DNA of 64,000 bases, from contig NZ_CP014796.1 of NCBI RefSeq assembly GCF_001969385.1, forward strand, positions 4,047,501-4,111,500. The letters run 5' to 3'. A program made the translations under genes and the position numbers. The notes under the pieces are model-generated. The model was not told the DNA's origin, did no database searches, and saw only the letters and a program-made list of their open reading frames with translations. Origin of the DNA: Salipiger profundus (GTDB lineage Bacteria > Pseudomonadota > Alphaproteobacteria > Rhodobacterales > Rhodobacteraceae). This document shows positions 63,161 through 64,000 of the stretch, piece by piece (within the stretch, counting starts at the first letter, position 1; the number at the start of each line of letters is the position of its first letter).

Positions 63161-63186
63161 AAATTTCCGCACTTTCGGGGTAATTT
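63161..63186 (-). promoter_or_regulatory. ANTAR-type hairpin P1, hexaloop AAAGTG
   Basis: AAATT-(ACC)-CCG-AAAGTG-CGG-(A)-AATTT: an inner 3-bp and outer 5-bp stem with an internal loop; the hexaloop again has A1 and G4. Confidence 0.4.
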
Positions 63187-63231
63187 TCACGTTTCGACCC
63201 GTCGAACCGCGAAAATCAGCCCAATTCTTGT

Positions 63232-64000
63232 TCAATCCAGGCGATCCGGATCAAAAATGCGTCCATCGAAGAACGCATCCCCGGGCAGGGAAAGCTGGCC
63301 ACGGCGCGAGGCAACGGCGGTCTCGTGACGAATCGCGCCTTCGAGTTTCTCCGACGCGCCGGGCATGTCGGTGTCTGCCGGCATGTGCGTCCGGAAGAGA
63401 TCGCTGCGGAAGGCCGCGGCACCGCGGGTCATGGCGTCGGCGGCGGGCAATCCGTGACGCAGGCTCAGCCGCCGGGCGATCCACTTCGCCTGGCTGCGCC
63501 AGGGGAAGGTCGCGGCGCCATCGTGGAACTCGACGAAGCCGGGCACGTCGCGCTGCTCGGCCTGCCGGGTCACGGTGAACCGGCCGTTCAGCGCCCGGTC
63601 GATCAGCTCCGGAGAGACGTCGAGATAGGACCGGCGCGACAGGATCTCGGCGGCGGCGGTGCGCGCGTCGGGCCGTGACAGCCAGTGCCCTGCCCGTCCG
63701 ACCGCGTGCATCAGGCGACGCAGCAGGTGCGGCTCGGTCTCGGCCCAGTCGGTGCGCACGGCCAGCACCTTTTCCGGGGCAAAGGACCAGATCGCCTTGC
63801 CCGGCAGCAGCAGCGCGCCCGCCCCCTGGTCGACCGCGACCGAGCCCCAGGGCTCACCCACGCAGAAGGCGTCGATGTCGCCGGCGGCCAGCGCCTCGGC
63901 CATCAGCGGCGGCGGCACGGTGCGGATGGAGACCTCTGCCTGCCCCAGCTCGGTGCCCTCGAACCAGTAGTGCAGAAGCTCGACGTGCATCGAGAAGGGA
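63232..64000 (-). CDS. nasS: NasS-like nitrate sensor, 3' part (start outside window)
   Basis: About 256 C-terminal residues of an NrtA-like ligand-binding protein: SIRTVPPPLMAEALAAGDIDAFCVGEPWGSVAVDQ, then KAIWSFAPEKVLAVRTDW. It is a shorter relative of NrtA encoded upstream of the leader, as NasS is. NasS holds NasT inactive until nitrate or nitrite binds. Whether it lacks a signal peptide cannot be seen because the 5' end is cut. A second periplasmic binding protein is the alternative. Confidence 0.75.
   Translation of the reverse strand, partial: PFSMHVELLHYWFEGTELGQAEVSIRTVPPPLMAEALAAGDIDAFCVGEPWGSVAVDQGAGALLLPGKAIWSFAPEKVLAVRTDWAETEPHLLRRLMHAVGRAGHWLSRPDARTAAAEILSRRSYLDVSPELIDRALNGRFTVTRQAEQRDVPGFVEFHDGAATFPWRSQAKWIARRLSLRHGLPAADAMTRGAAAFRSDLFRTHMPADTDMPGASEKLEGAIRHETAVASRRGQLSLPGDAFFDGRIFDPDRLD

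Larger units (their letters stand above)
62963..63231 (-). promoter_or_regulatory. nas leader region with candidate NasT target
   Basis: 269 bases between nasS and nrtA with no gene. In minus-strand order it holds hairpin P1 (63186-63161), hairpin P2 (63119-63104), then a weak stem ending GCGGCC and T5 (63016-63012), then the nrtA ribosome binding site. The layout fits transcription antitermination by the ANTAR protein NasT. Confidence 0.55.

Overview
The window is a dense, GC-rich piece of chromosome from an alphaproteobacterium, most likely Rhodobacterales (Rhodobacteraceae/Roseobacter group). The evidence is an adjacent CtrA/SciP pair, a CcmA-B-C-D-G cytochrome c maturation cluster, IF-3 starting at a rare ATA codon, a large NasA with a C-terminal BFD domain, and a Hint-domain protein of a type common in that family. 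I cannot name the genus. I saw no rRNA, tRNA, CRISPR array, prophage or insertion sequence. This is mainly core genome plus one catabolic operon.

Layout. 1-2 kb: the 3' end of ferredoxin-NADP reductase, an unknown membrane protein and infC. 2.2-6.2 kb (minus): a molybdopterin-binding-domain protein translationally coupled to an XdhC/CoxI protein, then a DegT-type aminotransferase and phosphoglycolate phosphatase. 6.3-9.5 kb: glmU-glmS, which make and use glucosamine phosphate for cell-wall sugar synthesis. 9.6-20.5 kb: a histone-deacetylase-like amidohydrolase, an AbrB-family membrane protein, an ABC-F ATPase, anmK (peptidoglycan recycling) divergent from tyrS, a small membrane ORF, a GNAT protein, two overlapping cyclophilins, pgk and a FtsB/DivIC-like protein. 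20.6-27.6 kb (minus): yajC-secD-secF-TauE-Mth938-like-ccmABCDG, joining protein export to cytochrome c maturation. 27.8-31.8 kb: trypsin-like protease, serS, a TspO-like protein and a zinc-ribbon metallopeptidase. 31.9-35.5 kb (minus): YfgM-like/bamB/der. 35.8-40.8 kb: a two-gene RND efflux pump behind a promoter carrying a 20-bp palindrome. 41-51.4 kb: a 39-residue membrane protein, recG-ligA, ctrA, sciP, mnmA, an AlkD-like protein, a divergent SDR and a Hint protein.

51.5-64 kb (minus) is a complete nitrate assimilation operon: nasS (cut by the window end), a 269-bp leader, nrtA, nrtB, an nrtC-nrtD tandem ATPase, nirB, nirD, nasA, a TrpD2/YbiB-like protein and cobA. Nitrate is imported by Nrt, reduced by NasA and NirBD, and CobA supplies the precorrin-2 needed for siroheme. 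The leader holds two hairpins with A1/G4 hexaloops and a later T-run, as expected of a NasT (ANTAR) antitermination target.

The most notable non-coding signal is a dispersed intergenic repeat: five loci (six units), all directly at gene 3' ends and three of them at convergent junctions. It combines a GC-rich hairpin with a conserved CCCCCGGGATATTT...AGAAGAAG-like core.
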